A stretch of DNA of 64,000 nucleotides from Nitrospira sp. SG-bin1 (GTDB taxonomy: Bacteria; Nitrospirota; Nitrospiria; Nitrospirales; Nitrospiraceae): NCBI GenBank assembly GCA_002083365.1, contig LVWS01000033.1:248001-312000 (forward strand), written 5' to 3'. Every line of letters starts with the position of its first letter. Positions within the stretch are counted from its first letter, which is position 1. The translations under genes and the position numbers were made by a program. Under the pieces are notes generated by a model, which saw only the letters and a program-made list of their open reading frames with translations, did no database searches and was not told where the DNA came from. Below are positions 32,402-41,200 of this stretch, piece by piece.

Positions 32402-32435
32402 GTGGCATTATAGCATCATGACGTTAGGATGCCAC
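32402..32435 (-). promoter_or_regulatory. Inverted repeat and -10 box of the toxin-antitoxin operon
   Basis: GTGGCAT (32402-32408) and ATGCCAC (32429-32435) are perfect inverted arms 20 bp apart. On the minus strand a TATAAT lies at 32412-32407, between the arms and 29 bp before the antitoxin start. An RHH antitoxin binding both arms would cover the promoter. Confidence 0.5.
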
Positions 32436-32490
32436 TCACCTCCTCACCATGCCCTGTCTCTTCACATGTCTGTGACGAGAATCTTTTGCC

Positions 32491-32512
32491 TCATCCTGAG
32501 CTTGTCGAAGGG
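32491..32512. repeat. Dispersed-repeat-like motif
   Basis: CCTGAGCTTGTCGAAGG with flanking TCAT is a sequence that I recall from intergenic repeats in many bacterial genomes. Only one copy is evident in this window. It lies between the toxin-antitoxin operon and the HsdR remnant. Confidence 0.3.
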
Positions 32513-32662
32513 TGGAGTTTCTTTCCCTTCGGTAGCATTGGTTTCTTCCGGGAAAAACGCGTAAGGCGGGGGAACCGGGCTTTATGACGGAAAGGGCTAG
32601 TTTACGATTTACGACTTCGTGAAGGCGCACCACCACTTCAGTGATCCTGATGGGATGGACAG

Positions 32663-33018
32663 ATGGCTCTGGCTCGATCGGCTCGCCAAATGCAACGGAT
32701 CATCGATGCTGAGAATAGCGACCTCTTCGACGTGCTGGCCCATGTAGCCTATGCCCTAGTTCCACTCACGCGCGAGGAGCGGGCGGCTAGAGCCAAACCA
32801 GAGATCAGTGCTCATTTCAATCGTAAACAGCAGGCCTTTCTGGATTTTGTTCTCGCTCAATACGTCCAAGTGGGAGTGGAAGAACTCGCCCAAGAGAAAC
32901 TGTCACCGTTGCTTAAGCTCAAGTATCGCAACGCCATCGCCGATGCCGTAGCGATCTCGGTCAGCCTGAAGGGATTGGGAAGGTTTTTGTAGGGTTTCAG
33001 AAGTATCTCTATCAACTG
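32663..33018 (+). pseudogene. Remnant of the C-terminus of a type I restriction enzyme R subunit (HsdR)
   Basis: The open frame 32663-32992 encodes HsdR-like C-terminal sequence (SDLFDVLAHVAYALVPLTRE, then QQAFLDFVLAQYVQVGVEEL and QEKLSPLLKLKY). The frame is shifted near 32973: after GL, the next frame reads IGKVFVGFQKYLYQ (32974-33015), which is the normal end of the EcoEI-type HsdR. About 100 C-terminal residues remain of a protein of 800 or more residues. No hsdM or hsdS is nearby, so this is debris of a lost restriction system. It stands beside an intact toxin-antitoxin pair. Confidence 0.78.
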
Positions 33019-33094
33019 CAGTTTCAAAGGGGCGTGTCATTACGCTGTTCCACCTCTCTGGAGTTCGTTCCTCCGGACATGTTACACAAGAGTC

Positions 33095-33271
33095 ATGAGT
33101 GCGAACGGCTCGTTGTTCATCGGTATCGTGGGATCGCTCCTGTTTCTGATCAGTGTCTTCGCGTTCAGCCAGCGAAATTGGAAAGGCGGTTTCGTGTGGC
33201 TGCTGATCGGCGCGGGGTTGATCGCGCTCTTGACCTATCTCGACAAGCCTTCATCCAACCTGCTGCCCTGA
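33095..33271 (+). CDS. 58-residue membrane protein with two transmembrane helices
   Basis: The frame begins MSANGSLFIGIVGSLLFLIS, continues with a basic turn (FSQRNWKGG) and has a second helix FVWLLIGAGLIALLTYLDKP. The charge pattern (NWKGG between two helices) is that of a small inner-membrane protein with the loop in the cytoplasm. Codon choice is in line with neighbours (high GC at third positions). It sits just after the HsdR remnant. No strong Shine-Dalgarno is seen. The family is not recognised. Confidence 0.6.
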   Translation: MSANGSLFIGIVGSLLFLISVFAFSQRNWKGGFVWLLIGAGLIALLTYLDKPSSNLLP

Positions 33272-33302
33272 TGTCTTCACGGTTGAGCCCAAACGGCTGT
33301 GA

Positions 33303-33758
33303 CTACTGTTTCCCCTTGTGAAGGGACTCGGCTTTTGATGCGGCTCCGCTCTTGGCATTGAGCGGAGTGAAGCGGGCGGCGTACGCCTCTCGTTCCGGTA
33401 GCTTCATGAAGACAATGATTCCGGTATCGGGTTGTATCGTGAATGAACCGGTGCCTTTCAAGATGTTGTCACCGGACGGTTCCAACTCCACCTGAGTCGT
33501 GTCTTTCTCGAACCCGTGCTGGATGGTGGCCTTGGCCCTTGCTCCACCGGTGGCGATGGCCTTGTCCGAATGATCCATCACATACAGCAGCAGCTCCCCG
33601 TCCTTGGCGACCAGCTCCAGATGATAAGGTCCCGCGGCAAGCGATTGCCCTCCGTGAAAAGCCTTCACGGGTTCTGAGTGCTTCGCCGAATGGGCTCCGG
33701 CCGGCACCGCACCGAGCAGCGTTGCGCAGAGAGCCACGTTCCGCAGCCGATGTGTCAT
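33303..33758 (-). CDS. Exported protein, paralogue B of a tandem pair
   Basis: 151 residues from the ATG at 33758, which has CTAGGAGGATC upstream. The signal peptide is MTHRLRNVALCATLLGAVPA, with cleavage near AGAHS. The mature part contains FHGGQSLAAGPYHLELVAKD, then LLLYVMDHSDKAI and VELEPSGDNILKGTGSF, and ends FMKLPEREAYAARFTP. It is about half identical to the product of 33802-34281. The repeated HGG, HLELV, YV-DH and FMKLP positions suggest a beta-sandwich with His-rich metal contacts. No known family is assigned with confidence; relation to copper-binding periplasmic proteins is possible. Confidence 0.75.
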   Translation of the reverse strand: MTHRLRNVALCATLLGAVPAGAHSAKHSEPVKAFHGGQSLAAGPYHLELVAKDGELLLYVMDHSDKAIATGGARAKATIQHGFEKDTTQVELEPSGDNILKGTGSFTIQPDTGIIVFMKLPEREAYAARFTPLNAKSGAASKAESLHKGKQ

Positions 33759-33801
33759 GATCGATCCTCCTAGAAAGCCGGCTCCATAATGAACTCGATC
33801 A

Positions 33802-34281
33802 TCAATGCTTCGGGGGATGATGATGGTGGTGAGGTCCGGCATCGTCAGCATGAGACGGGGCTTTCGCCCCCGGTTCGCCCTTGGGCTTCAACGGGGTAAA
33901 GCGGGCGGCATAGCCGTCTTGATTCGGCAGTTTCATGAACACGACCACCACGGTACCGGGGGTCAGCAAAAAGGTGCCGGATCCCTTGAGGATGTTGTTT
34001 CCGACGGGGTGCAAGTTGACCTGTGTCCGCGTGGCTCCGTTTTCGACGTTGGCTTTGGCCAGGCCGCCGTCGACGCTGATGGGGTTGTCGGCGTGGTCCG
34101 TGACGTAGACGGTCAGGTCTCCATCCTTGGTCACCAACTCCAGATGAAACGGACCCGTCATGCGCAGTTGCCCGCCATGAGGCGCCTCGACTGACTCGAA
34201 ATATTCGTCCGTGTGGGCGCCGGCCGGCATCGACAGGGTCAGGGTCATGCCGAATACCAATGCGGCAATGGTCTTGTTCAT
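33802..34281 (-). CDS. Exported protein, paralogue A, with His-rich tail
   Basis: 159 residues from the ATG at 34281 (CAGGAGGTGAG upstream). Signal peptide MNKTIAALVFGMTLTLSMPA, cleavage near AGAHT. The body parallels paralogue B: EAPHGGQLRMTGPFHLELVT, DGDLTVYVTDHADNPIS, VNLHPVGNNILKGSGTF and FMKLPNQDGYAARFTPLKPK. It ends in HADDAGPHHHHHPPKH, a His cluster typical of metal binding, which B lacks. The pair lies 43 nt apart on the same strand, so a recent tandem duplication and joint transcription are likely. A role in metal handling is inferred only from the His content. Confidence 0.75.
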   Translation of the reverse strand: MNKTIAALVFGMTLTLSMPAGAHTDEYFESVEAPHGGQLRMTGPFHLELVTKDGDLTVYVTDHADNPISVDGGLAKANVENGATRTQVNLHPVGNNILKGSGTFLLTPGTVVVVFMKLPNQDGYAARFTPLKPKGEPGAKAPSHADDAGPHHHHHPPKH

Positions 34282-34380
34282 GCTCCGCTCACCTCCTGGC
34301 TCATTGACCGCACCACGCTGCTGTCGGTCCGGCGGTCGTGGATGTCTCTTGAGTGCAACACTCACGATGCGGCATCGGTG

Positions 34381-34713
34381 CTACTTGAGTAAGTAATCTG
34401 AAATGAGTGCGGCGAGTTCGGCCGGCTCGACGACTCCTTCACGAGCGAGCAGTAATTTACCATGCGCGAAGAAGTGGGTGGTGGGGTATGTTTCGAACGT
34501 ATGGGTCTTCTTGATTTCACGACAACGCCCCGGCACATGCATCTTGGCCTTGCCGATCTTGATCCCGGGGAATTTTGCGGCGGTCGTTTCAAGAATGGGA
34601 TCGTACGCCATGCAAGGCTCGCAGGTGGCCAAGCCGTACGCAACGATCGCGCCGGCGCTCTCGGTGAATTCCTTGTAGTTGGCGTCGCTGACGTCTTCGA
34701 CGATTCCGCTCAT
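34381..34713 (-). CDS. Thioredoxin-fold protein with CEPC active site
   Basis: 110 residues. The sequence YGLATCEPCMAYDPILETTA carries a CxxC redox site at the thioredoxin position. It continues with KIGKAKMHVPGRCREIKKTH and the cis-Pro region FETYPTTHFFAHGKLLLARE, so the fold is complete (ATKxYPT-like). It is cytoplasmic, with no signal. It may reduce the peroxiredoxin encoded upstream on the same strand (79 nt apart, with a hairpin between), or be reduced by it. The third Cys (GRCREIK) is unusual. Confidence 0.85.
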   Translation of the reverse strand: MSGIVEDVSDANYKEFTESAGAIVAYGLATCEPCMAYDPILETTAAKFPGIKIGKAKMHVPGRCREIKKTHTFETYPTTHFFAHGKLLLAREGVVEPAELAALISDYLLK

Positions 34714-34718
34714 AACGG

Positions 34719-34768
34719 GTGCTGAGAACCAGTGCTGAGAACTGAGGGTCGGAGCCCCCAGTTCTCAG
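34719..34768. repeat. Direct repeat and 10-bp hairpin between peroxiredoxin and thioredoxin genes
   Basis: GTGCTGAGAAC occurs at 34719-34729 and 34732-34742. CTGAGAACTG (34735-34744) pairs with CAGTTCTCAG (34759-34768), with GGG/CCC in the loop extending the stem. It is probably a mobile or slipped intergenic repeat that also acts as a transcript hairpin. Confidence 0.5.
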
Positions 34769-34791
34769 TCCTCGTGCTCCGTCCTGTATCG

Positions 34792-35262
34792 TTAGTTCAG
34801 CTTCGAGAGCGCGGAGAGGATTTCCTTGTCCTCACGCGCGGTCTTGATCTCCTGCACCTTCACGTAGGCGACCTTCCCGTTCTTATCCACGATCACGGTC
34901 GCGCGCTTGGAACAGTTCAGCGGTTCGAAGTAGAGGCCATACTGCTTGGCGGTCGTCCGATGGACGTCGGACAAGAGGCGATGCTTCAGGTCCAGCGAAT
35001 CCGCCCAAGCCTTATGCGAGAAGAAGCTGTCGCAGCTGATGCCGAACAATTCTGCGTTCGCGGACTGAAACTGGGGGAAGTCGTCGGTCAGACACTTGTT
35101 TTCACCCTGGCACACGGGGCTCCAATCCAGAGGATAGAAGCAGAGCACGACGTTCTTCTTGCCCTTGTAGTCGCTCAACTTCACGTCCTTCTGATCTTGA
35201 TCCTTGAGATTGAAGTCCGGTGCTGTATCGCCCACCTTGATTTCCGGTGCTACGTCGCTCAT
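34792..35262 (-). CDS. Peroxiredoxin (AhpC/TSA family)
   Basis: 156 residues. KVGDTAPDFNLKDQDQKDVK, then VVLCFYPLDWSPVCQGENKC, which contains the peroxidatic Cys (PVCQGE); the usual Thr of PxxxTxxC is replaced by Ser. A further Cys lies in FGISCDSFFSHKAW, and the Arg of the active site is in LNCSKRATVIVDKNGK. It reduces H2O2 and organic peroxides. It is 79 nt upstream of a thioredoxin-fold gene on the same strand, a plausible reductant. It likely partners with the rubrerythrin cluster as a second peroxide defence. Confidence 0.92.
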   Translation of the reverse strand: MSDVAPEIKVGDTAPDFNLKDQDQKDVKLSDYKGKKNVVLCFYPLDWSPVCQGENKCLTDDFPQFQSANAELFGISCDSFFSHKAWADSLDLKHRLLSDVHRTTAKQYGLYFEPLNCSKRATVIVDKNGKVAYVKVQEIKTAREDKEILSALSKLN

Positions 35263-35434
35263 CGCAAACCTCCTTAATTAAAACATCTGTATGGGTGATG
35301 CTGTACTGAGGTCTCGGATTGGCAGGACCCCACCCTGAACCATAAACTTGTACCCTGTGGTTTCAAAGGATGTCAACGGTCCGATAGGCCTAGCATGCGG
35401 AAGAGAATGATAACGTATTGAGTTTTCGATGGAC

Positions 35435-36187
35435 TTAGGAGGTTTGAAGTTCTCGGAATCCCAGCATCCGTCCGGCGGGTGCGGCGGTCCGGTAATTCCG
35501 GATGCGGATCGTGCGACGCAATTGAGGAAGGTCGAGCGCCGTTCCGACTTTCGGGGACTGTCCCGCCCGCAGCAATTCGCCGGCGGACTCCGTCAACATT
35601 TCCTTCGCCGCGCTGTCGGGCAGTCCTTTCGCCATGAACACTTCCACCTCGTCCAGCCCGAATTTGCTGAGGCCGAGGGAGTAGGACCATACTCGGTCCG
35701 GTTGAGACGTATCGTCATGGACGATGGATACGTGGTCATCCAGAAGAAAACTCGTGAGCGTCCGAGGCTGCCAGTCCGTAGGATTCACGTACGCTTGTGT
35801 AATGACGTCATAGGCCGTGCCTTGTGACAAGAGGGTCAGGCAGCGGGCCAGGCGTGCGGCAAGGAGAACCGTATCCGGCATGTCGCGGGGGGAGACGATG
35901 GACGGTGCGACGGCACCCATGAGGTCATGTTCCCAGGCCAACTGCTTCATGACCTCGGCGACATGGCTCATCGGCAGCGGCATCACGACGTGGGCCGACC
36001 AAGGGCCGTGCGTCGCCTGCCAGGATTCGGTCGATCCCTCTTCATGTCGGATGGCCAAAGGAACGCCATACTCCCGTTCATACAGGAGCTTCACCTCTTC
36101 GGTAGAGGGGGCGGTGCCACGATAGCCGATGAAATAGAGAGGCGGTCGTTTGGCGGATGGCTTGGGCGACTTCTTTCGAATCCTCAT
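35435..36187 (-). CDS. Hypothetical protein coupled to typA
   Basis: 250 residues, not recognised. The N-terminus is basic (MRIRKKSPKPSAKRPPLYFI) and the rest is a mixed alpha/beta domain, with repeated hydrophobic helices (VAEVMKQLAWEHDLMGAVAP, LLAARLARCLTLLSQGTAYD) and no signal peptide. The ATG overlaps the typA stop codon (ATGA), so the gene is translated with typA. That is the only clue to function: a role near the ribosome or stress translation is possible. No other typA partner of this type is known to me. Confidence 0.6.
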   Translation of the reverse strand: MRIRKKSPKPSAKRPPLYFIGYRGTAPSTEEVKLLYEREYGVPLAIRHEEGSTESWQATHGPWSAHVVMPLPMSHVAEVMKQLAWEHDLMGAVAPSIVSPRDMPDTVLLAARLARCLTLLSQGTAYDVITQAYVNPTDWQPRTLTSFLLDDHVSIVHDDTSQPDRVWSYSLGLSKFGLDEVEVFMAKGLPDSAAKEMLTESAGELLRAGQSPKVGTALDLPQLRRTIRIRNYRTAAPAGRMLGFRELQTS

Positions 36188-38040
36188 TTTGCGGCTTTCT
36201 TTGCCTTGCGACGATCTTCCGGGTGCAACAGGCGCTTGCGCAAGCGCAGGTTCTGCGGGGTGACCTCCACCAACTCATCCGCCCCGATATATTCCAGCGC
36301 GAACTCCAAGGTCATTTCACGCGGAGGTGTGAGCACCAAGGCTTCGTCGGAACCGGAGGCTCGCATGTTGGTGAGGTGCTTTTCCTTGCACACGTTCACA
36401 TCGAGGTCTTCATCCCGGCTGTTTTGGCCGACGACCATTCCCCGATAGACCTCGACGCCGGGTCCGATGAACATGGCGCCGCGTTCCTGGGTCATGAAGA
36501 TGGCATAGCCGGTACTGACGCCGTCTTCAAACGCCACGAGCGACCCATGCGGGGCGACGATGAGATCCCGTTCTTCCGCCGGCTCATAGGCGGCAAAGAC
36601 ATGGTGCATAATGACGGTTCCACGCGTCTTGGCCAGCAGCACGTTCTTTAAGCCCATGATGCCCCGCGTCGGGATATGGTACTCCAAGTGCATTTCACTG
36701 GTCCCGACATCGGAGTGGATGAGCCGCATGTGCCGCATTTCACCCCGGCGCTTCCCTATTTCTTCGATCACCGTGCCTTGATAGGTCTCCGGAACCTGGA
36801 TGGTCAACTCCTCGTACGGCTCCATGACGGCGCCGCCTTCCCGATGGAGAATGACTTCCGGTTGCGAGACTTGGAGTTCGTATCCTTCGCGGCGCATCTG
36901 TTCGATCAACACCGCGAGATGAAGTTCGCCTCGGCCTGCCACGAGAAAACGATCGGCGCTGTCCGTTTCACTGACGCGGAGCGACACATTGGTTTCCAGT
37001 TCCTTAAACAGGCGCTCACGTAAATGACGCGAGGTGAGGAACTTCCCTTCCCGGCCGGCGAAGGGGCTGTTATTCACGGAAAAGGTCATCTGCACGGTCG
37101 GTTCATCGATCGTCACGCGAGGGAGGGCGAGCGGGTGCTCGGCATCGGCAATGGTGTCGCCGATGCTCACCTCGTCAAGTCCCGCCACGGCGACGATTTC
37201 TCCCGCTTCGGCGCGCTCCGTATCCGTTCGTTCGAGGCCGGAGTAAACGGCCAAGTCCGAGACCTTGCCGGGGATCTGTGCCCCGTCCTTGCCGAGTACC
37301 AGCACGTTTTGCCGCCGAGCGATCGATCCCGATTGGATCTTCCCGATGCCCAACTTGCCTTTATACGAATCCTGGGCCAGGGCCAGGACTAGAATCTGAA
37401 GCGGCGCGTCGGCGTGGATGGCCGGGGCCGGAATTTTTTCCAGCACGACGTCGAGCAACGGGGCGATGGCGACGCCGGGCTTGTTGATGTCCAGCGTGGC
37501 CGTGCCTTTGATCGCCGAGGTGTAGACGATGGGAAAATCGAGTTGTTCGTCGGTGGCTCCCAGATGGACGAAGAGGTCGAACGTGCGGTTGACCACGTCG
37601 TCGATGACGGCGTCCGGCCGATCGATCTTGTTGATGACGACGATGGCCTTGTGTCCGAGCGCGAGCGCCTTGCGCAACACGAAGGTCGTCTGCGGCATCG
37701 GGCCTTCCTTGGCGTCGATCAGCAACAGCACGCCGTCGACCATGCGCAACGTCCGCTCCACTTCGCCGCCGAAATCGGCATGGCCCGGAGTGTCGACAAT
37801 ATTGATTTTGACCCCGTTGTAAATGACGCTGGCGTTTTTGGCTCGGATCGTGATCCCGCGTTCACGCTCCTGATCCATCGAATCCAAGATGCGCTCGCCC
37901 ATATCGTCGATCTTGCGGTGGACATGGGTTTGGCGCAGCAGCGCATCGACCAGCGTGGTCTTGCCGTGATCGACGTGGGCGATGATCGCGATGTTGCGGA
38001 TATCGTTCCGGCGGTCGTGAGGGGCACGTATCGTTGACAT
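36184..38040 (-). CDS. typA: Ribosome-associated GTPase BipA/TypA
   Basis: 618 residues from the ATG at 38040. A translational GTPase that binds the 70S ribosome and helps 50S assembly at low temperature or under stress. G1 is AHVDHGKTTLVDALLRQT, G2 RGITIRAKNA, G3 IVDTPGHADFGGEVERTL, G4 VVINKIDRPDA and G5 YTSAIKG. Domains II, III, V and the C-terminal domain follow, with KIQSGSIARRQNVLVLGKDG and the C-terminal RNA-binding KEKHLTNMRASGSDEALVLT. Length matches the family. A terminator-like hairpin lies at its predicted transcript 5' end, and its stop overlaps an uncharacterised gene. Confidence 0.96.
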   Translation of the reverse strand: MSTIRAPHDRRNDIRNIAIIAHVDHGKTTLVDALLRQTHVHRKIDDMGERILDSMDQERERGITIRAKNASVIYNGVKINIVDTPGHADFGGEVERTLRMVDGVLLLIDAKEGPMPQTTFVLRKALALGHKAIVVINKIDRPDAVIDDVVNRTFDLFVHLGATDEQLDFPIVYTSAIKGTATLDINKPGVAIAPLLDVVLEKIPAPAIHADAPLQILVLALAQDSYKGKLGIGKIQSGSIARRQNVLVLGKDGAQIPGKVSDLAVYSGLERTDTERAEAGEIVAVAGLDEVSIGDTIADAEHPLALPRVTIDEPTVQMTFSVNNSPFAGREGKFLTSRHLRERLFKELETNVSLRVSETDSADRFLVAGRGELHLAVLIEQMRREGYELQVSQPEVILHREGGAVMEPYEELTIQVPETYQGTVIEEIGKRRGEMRHMRLIHSDVGTSEMHLEYHIPTRGIMGLKNVLLAKTRGTVIMHHVFAAYEPAEERDLIVAPHGSLVAFEDGVSTGYAIFMTQERGAMFIGPGVEVYRGMVVGQNSRDEDLDVNVCKEKHLTNMRASGSDEALVLTPPREMTLEFALEYIGADELVEVTPQNLRLRKRLLHPEDRRKAKKAAK

Positions 38041-38065
38041 AGTCGTAGTCGTTTCCGCGGGTGAC

Positions 38066-38095
38066 AAAAAAAAGACGCCCCGCTGCCGAGGCGTC
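38066..38095 (-). terminator. Intrinsic terminator-like hairpin with U8 tract, also at the 5' end of the typA transcript
   Basis: On the minus strand GACGCC (38095-38090) and GGCGTC (38079-38074) form a stem with a 10-nt loop, followed directly by eight T (38073-38066). It ends transcripts coming from the histidine kinase gene (stop at 38212). It also lies 25 nt before the typA ATG and just downstream of the predicted typA promoter, so it could be the terminator, an attenuator, or both. Confidence 0.7.
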
Positions 38096-38101
38096 ACTCA
38101 A

Positions 38102-38130
38102 AGTATAACCGAAGCATCTCGTGTTCACAA
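38102..38130 (-). promoter_or_regulatory. Predicted typA promoter
   Basis: On the minus strand TTGTGA (38130-38125) and TATACT (38107-38102) are 17 bp apart. The expected start of transcription is near 38095, at the outer edge of the hairpin described above. It is the only well-formed promoter I can find between the kinase and typA. Confidence 0.5.
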
Positions 38131-38211
38131 GGTAGGATATTCCCTTTGATCGTGATCTTGTTTCCCCAACGGGAGTTGTTCTGTGTGGACGTTCCAGGGG
38201 CTCTCGCCTGG

Positions 38212-41200
38212 CTAGACAAACACAACCTGAACGTGTTCAAGGTAGGTGACAAGAAGATCAAGGTCGGTCTCGATAGAAGCGGCTGATCCCGCCGTTGCTG
38301 CCTGCTCAATCGATGTGGCCAGAGTGACGACGCGCTCAAAGCCATAGATACTGCCAGCACCTTTCATGCCGTGTGCGATTCGGCCGGTCGTGTGGAAGTC
38401 ATGCCGAGCCAAGGCCTCTCGCATGTCTACGATATCCTTTTTTCGGCCAGCGAGAAACATGGGCATCAGCGGTTTGAGGTCGGAGTCAATCGATACGATA
38501 CAGGTCTCTCCATTCGATGTCTCATTCGTCGGAGCACGATTAGTGACGATGGTAGCCGTGGCGGGATCGGCAGCGTCTCGTTCGACGGTGCCGGTGTGGA
38601 GGTGGATCGTGTCGAGCAACACCTGCTTCTTGATCGGTTTCGTCAGATGGGCAGTGCAGCCGGTGGCCAAACTCTTGGTTGCTTCTTCTTTGAACGCATT
38701 GGCGGTCAGGGCCACAATCGGCGTCGGTCGGCGCTGCTGCGCCCGTTCCCAGCGGCGAATGGCCGCCGTGGCTTGCATCCCATCCATCACCGGCATTTGC
38801 ATATCCATGAAGACCAAATCATAGGTGCTTGCTTGAAACTTCTCGAGGGCGATCCGGCCGTTTTCAGCCATCTCGATTCGATAGGGGGTCGCCTTCAGAT
38901 AGAGTTTCATCACTTCGCGGTTTTCTTGAAGATCCTCGACGAGCAGGATATGAAGCGGACGAAGGCTGCCCAGTTGCTCCCCGGTCTGGTCATGATCCGC
39001 TGCTACCGGCACGGTCGGTCTTAGGCCCAGTGCGAACGCCAGTGCTTCGAGGAGTTGCTTGCGGCTGATGGGCTTGTAGGTATAGCTGGCGATTCGTAGG
39101 GCGGCGGCTTGTCGTGAGGCCTCTCCAAGCATGTCCGAGACCAGCATGATCAAGGGTAATGCCGTGTAACGAGGTCGTTTGCGGATAGCCTCTCCGAGAC
39201 CCAATCCGTTCATGCCTGTCATGTGGTAGTCTACTACCGCGAGGTCGATGGTCTGCCCCTCGCGCTCAGCGCGGTCTAGTTCCGTCAGAGCCGCTGTCCC
39301 ACCATCGGCCTCGATCACTGAGGCGCCCCATCGGGACAGATACTCTCGTATCACGACCCGATTGATCTCGATATCGTCTACGACGAGAATGCGTCGCCCA
39401 CATAGGTCAAGACTCGGCTGCGGCGAGAGGGTGTCTCGGCCGAGGGCTTCCGGCAACGGCACAACGAACGTAAATGTGGTGCCAGCCCCTAGGCGACTCT
39501 CAACCTGTATCCGGCCTCCCATCAATTCCACGATGCGCTTCGAAATACTCAGGCCGAGTCCGGTGCCACCATACTGCCTGGTTGTTGAAGAATCCACCTG
39601 AGTGAAGCGGTCGAAAATGATCTGCAGCTTGTCTTCGGGAATCCCAATACCGGTATCGGAGACCGAACAGTGGATACTGTTTTGGTGGGTTTCGTCCGGT
39701 ACGAGTCGAACGACGACTTCTCCGTGTTCCGTAAATTTAATGGCATTGCCGATCAGATTGACGAGCACTTGGCGCAAACGCGTGGGATCTCCAGTGACGA
39801 AAGTCGGAATCTCCGGATGCACGAACGCCACAAGTTCGAGCCGTTTCGCATGGGCACGGACGGCCATGAGCTCGGCGGTCTTCTCGATGAGATCGCGGAG
39901 ATCGAAAGTTGTCGATTCAAGCTCCAAGTGGCCGGCCTCGATCTTGGAGAGATCGAGGATGTCATTCAGCAAATCAAGCAGACTGGTCGCGGCACGGCTG
40001 AACCGGCCGACATATTCCTGTTGCTCGACCGAGAGTGACGTACCCTTCAACAGGTCGGCCATCGCGATCATCGAGTTCAAGGGCGTGCGTATTTCGTGGC
40101 TCATGAAGGCGAGGAATTCGCTTTTGGCCTGTGTGGCCGCAAGGGATTGCTCATGCGCTGCTGTCAGTTCTTGATTGCGGATTTCCATGTCTTGGGCTGC
40201 TTGCTCCAGTTTCGACTCGGCAGCTTTTCTTTCGGTGATGTCCCGGGTGATGCCGGTGAAGAGGCGGCGGTCGCCGAGACGTATTTCGCTGACGGCAAGA
40301 TCGAGTGGGAAGGTGGAGCCATTCTTGCGGCGGCCGAGCACTTCTCGGCCGATTCCTATGATTTTGGCCTGTCCTGTTTGCTGGTAGTGGGCCAGATAGC
40401 CGTCATGCTGGCTCTGATATGGTTCGGGCATGAGGATCTTGACGTTTTGTCCGCACACCTCTTCAGAGTTGTAGCCGAAGAGTCGTTCGGCAGCGGGATT
40501 GAATGACTCGATTACGCCGCGTTCAGTGATGGTGATGATGCCGTCGACGGCATGGTCCACAATGGCGCGCAGCCGCGCCTCCCGCTCCCACACGCCCGCT
40601 TCCGCCCACTTCCGCTCGGTGATGTCCATGACCGTACCGATCGTACGGGTGGGAACTCGTGTCATACCCTCACCGACGAAGGATGTATGGGAGTGCAGGC
40701 TCAGGTGTCGAATCTTTCCATCGGGCCTGACAATCTGGTGCTCGATGTGAAACTCCCCGTCTCCGGTTGGGTCATGGGCCTGTCGCACTGCAGAGAGGAC
40801 TCGGTCGCGATCAGCTTGGTGAATCAGGCTGAGATAGCGCTGCAGGGAGCCCGGCTCAGCGGGGTTCACACCGTAGATGTCTCGCAGAATAGGCGACCAG
40901 TAGAGCCTGTCGTTCCGGTGATCGTGCTCAAAGATGCCAACGTTTGCGGCGTTGACGGCCAGGCTGAGCCGCTCTTCATTTGCTTTGACGATCGATTCTA
41001 TTCTCTTCTGTTCCGTAATATCTCGGCAGGTACAGAGCAACCAATCACCCAGGGCATTGTGTGGAGGAAGAAGGGCCAAGGAAATCTCGACGGAGAAACT
41101 CTCACCGGATTTCTTTTTCCCGATGAGCTCGCCGCACCAATGGCTCTGATCAAGGAGAATCGGAAAATACGAGTCTTGAATTCTGCGCTGCCATTCGAAT

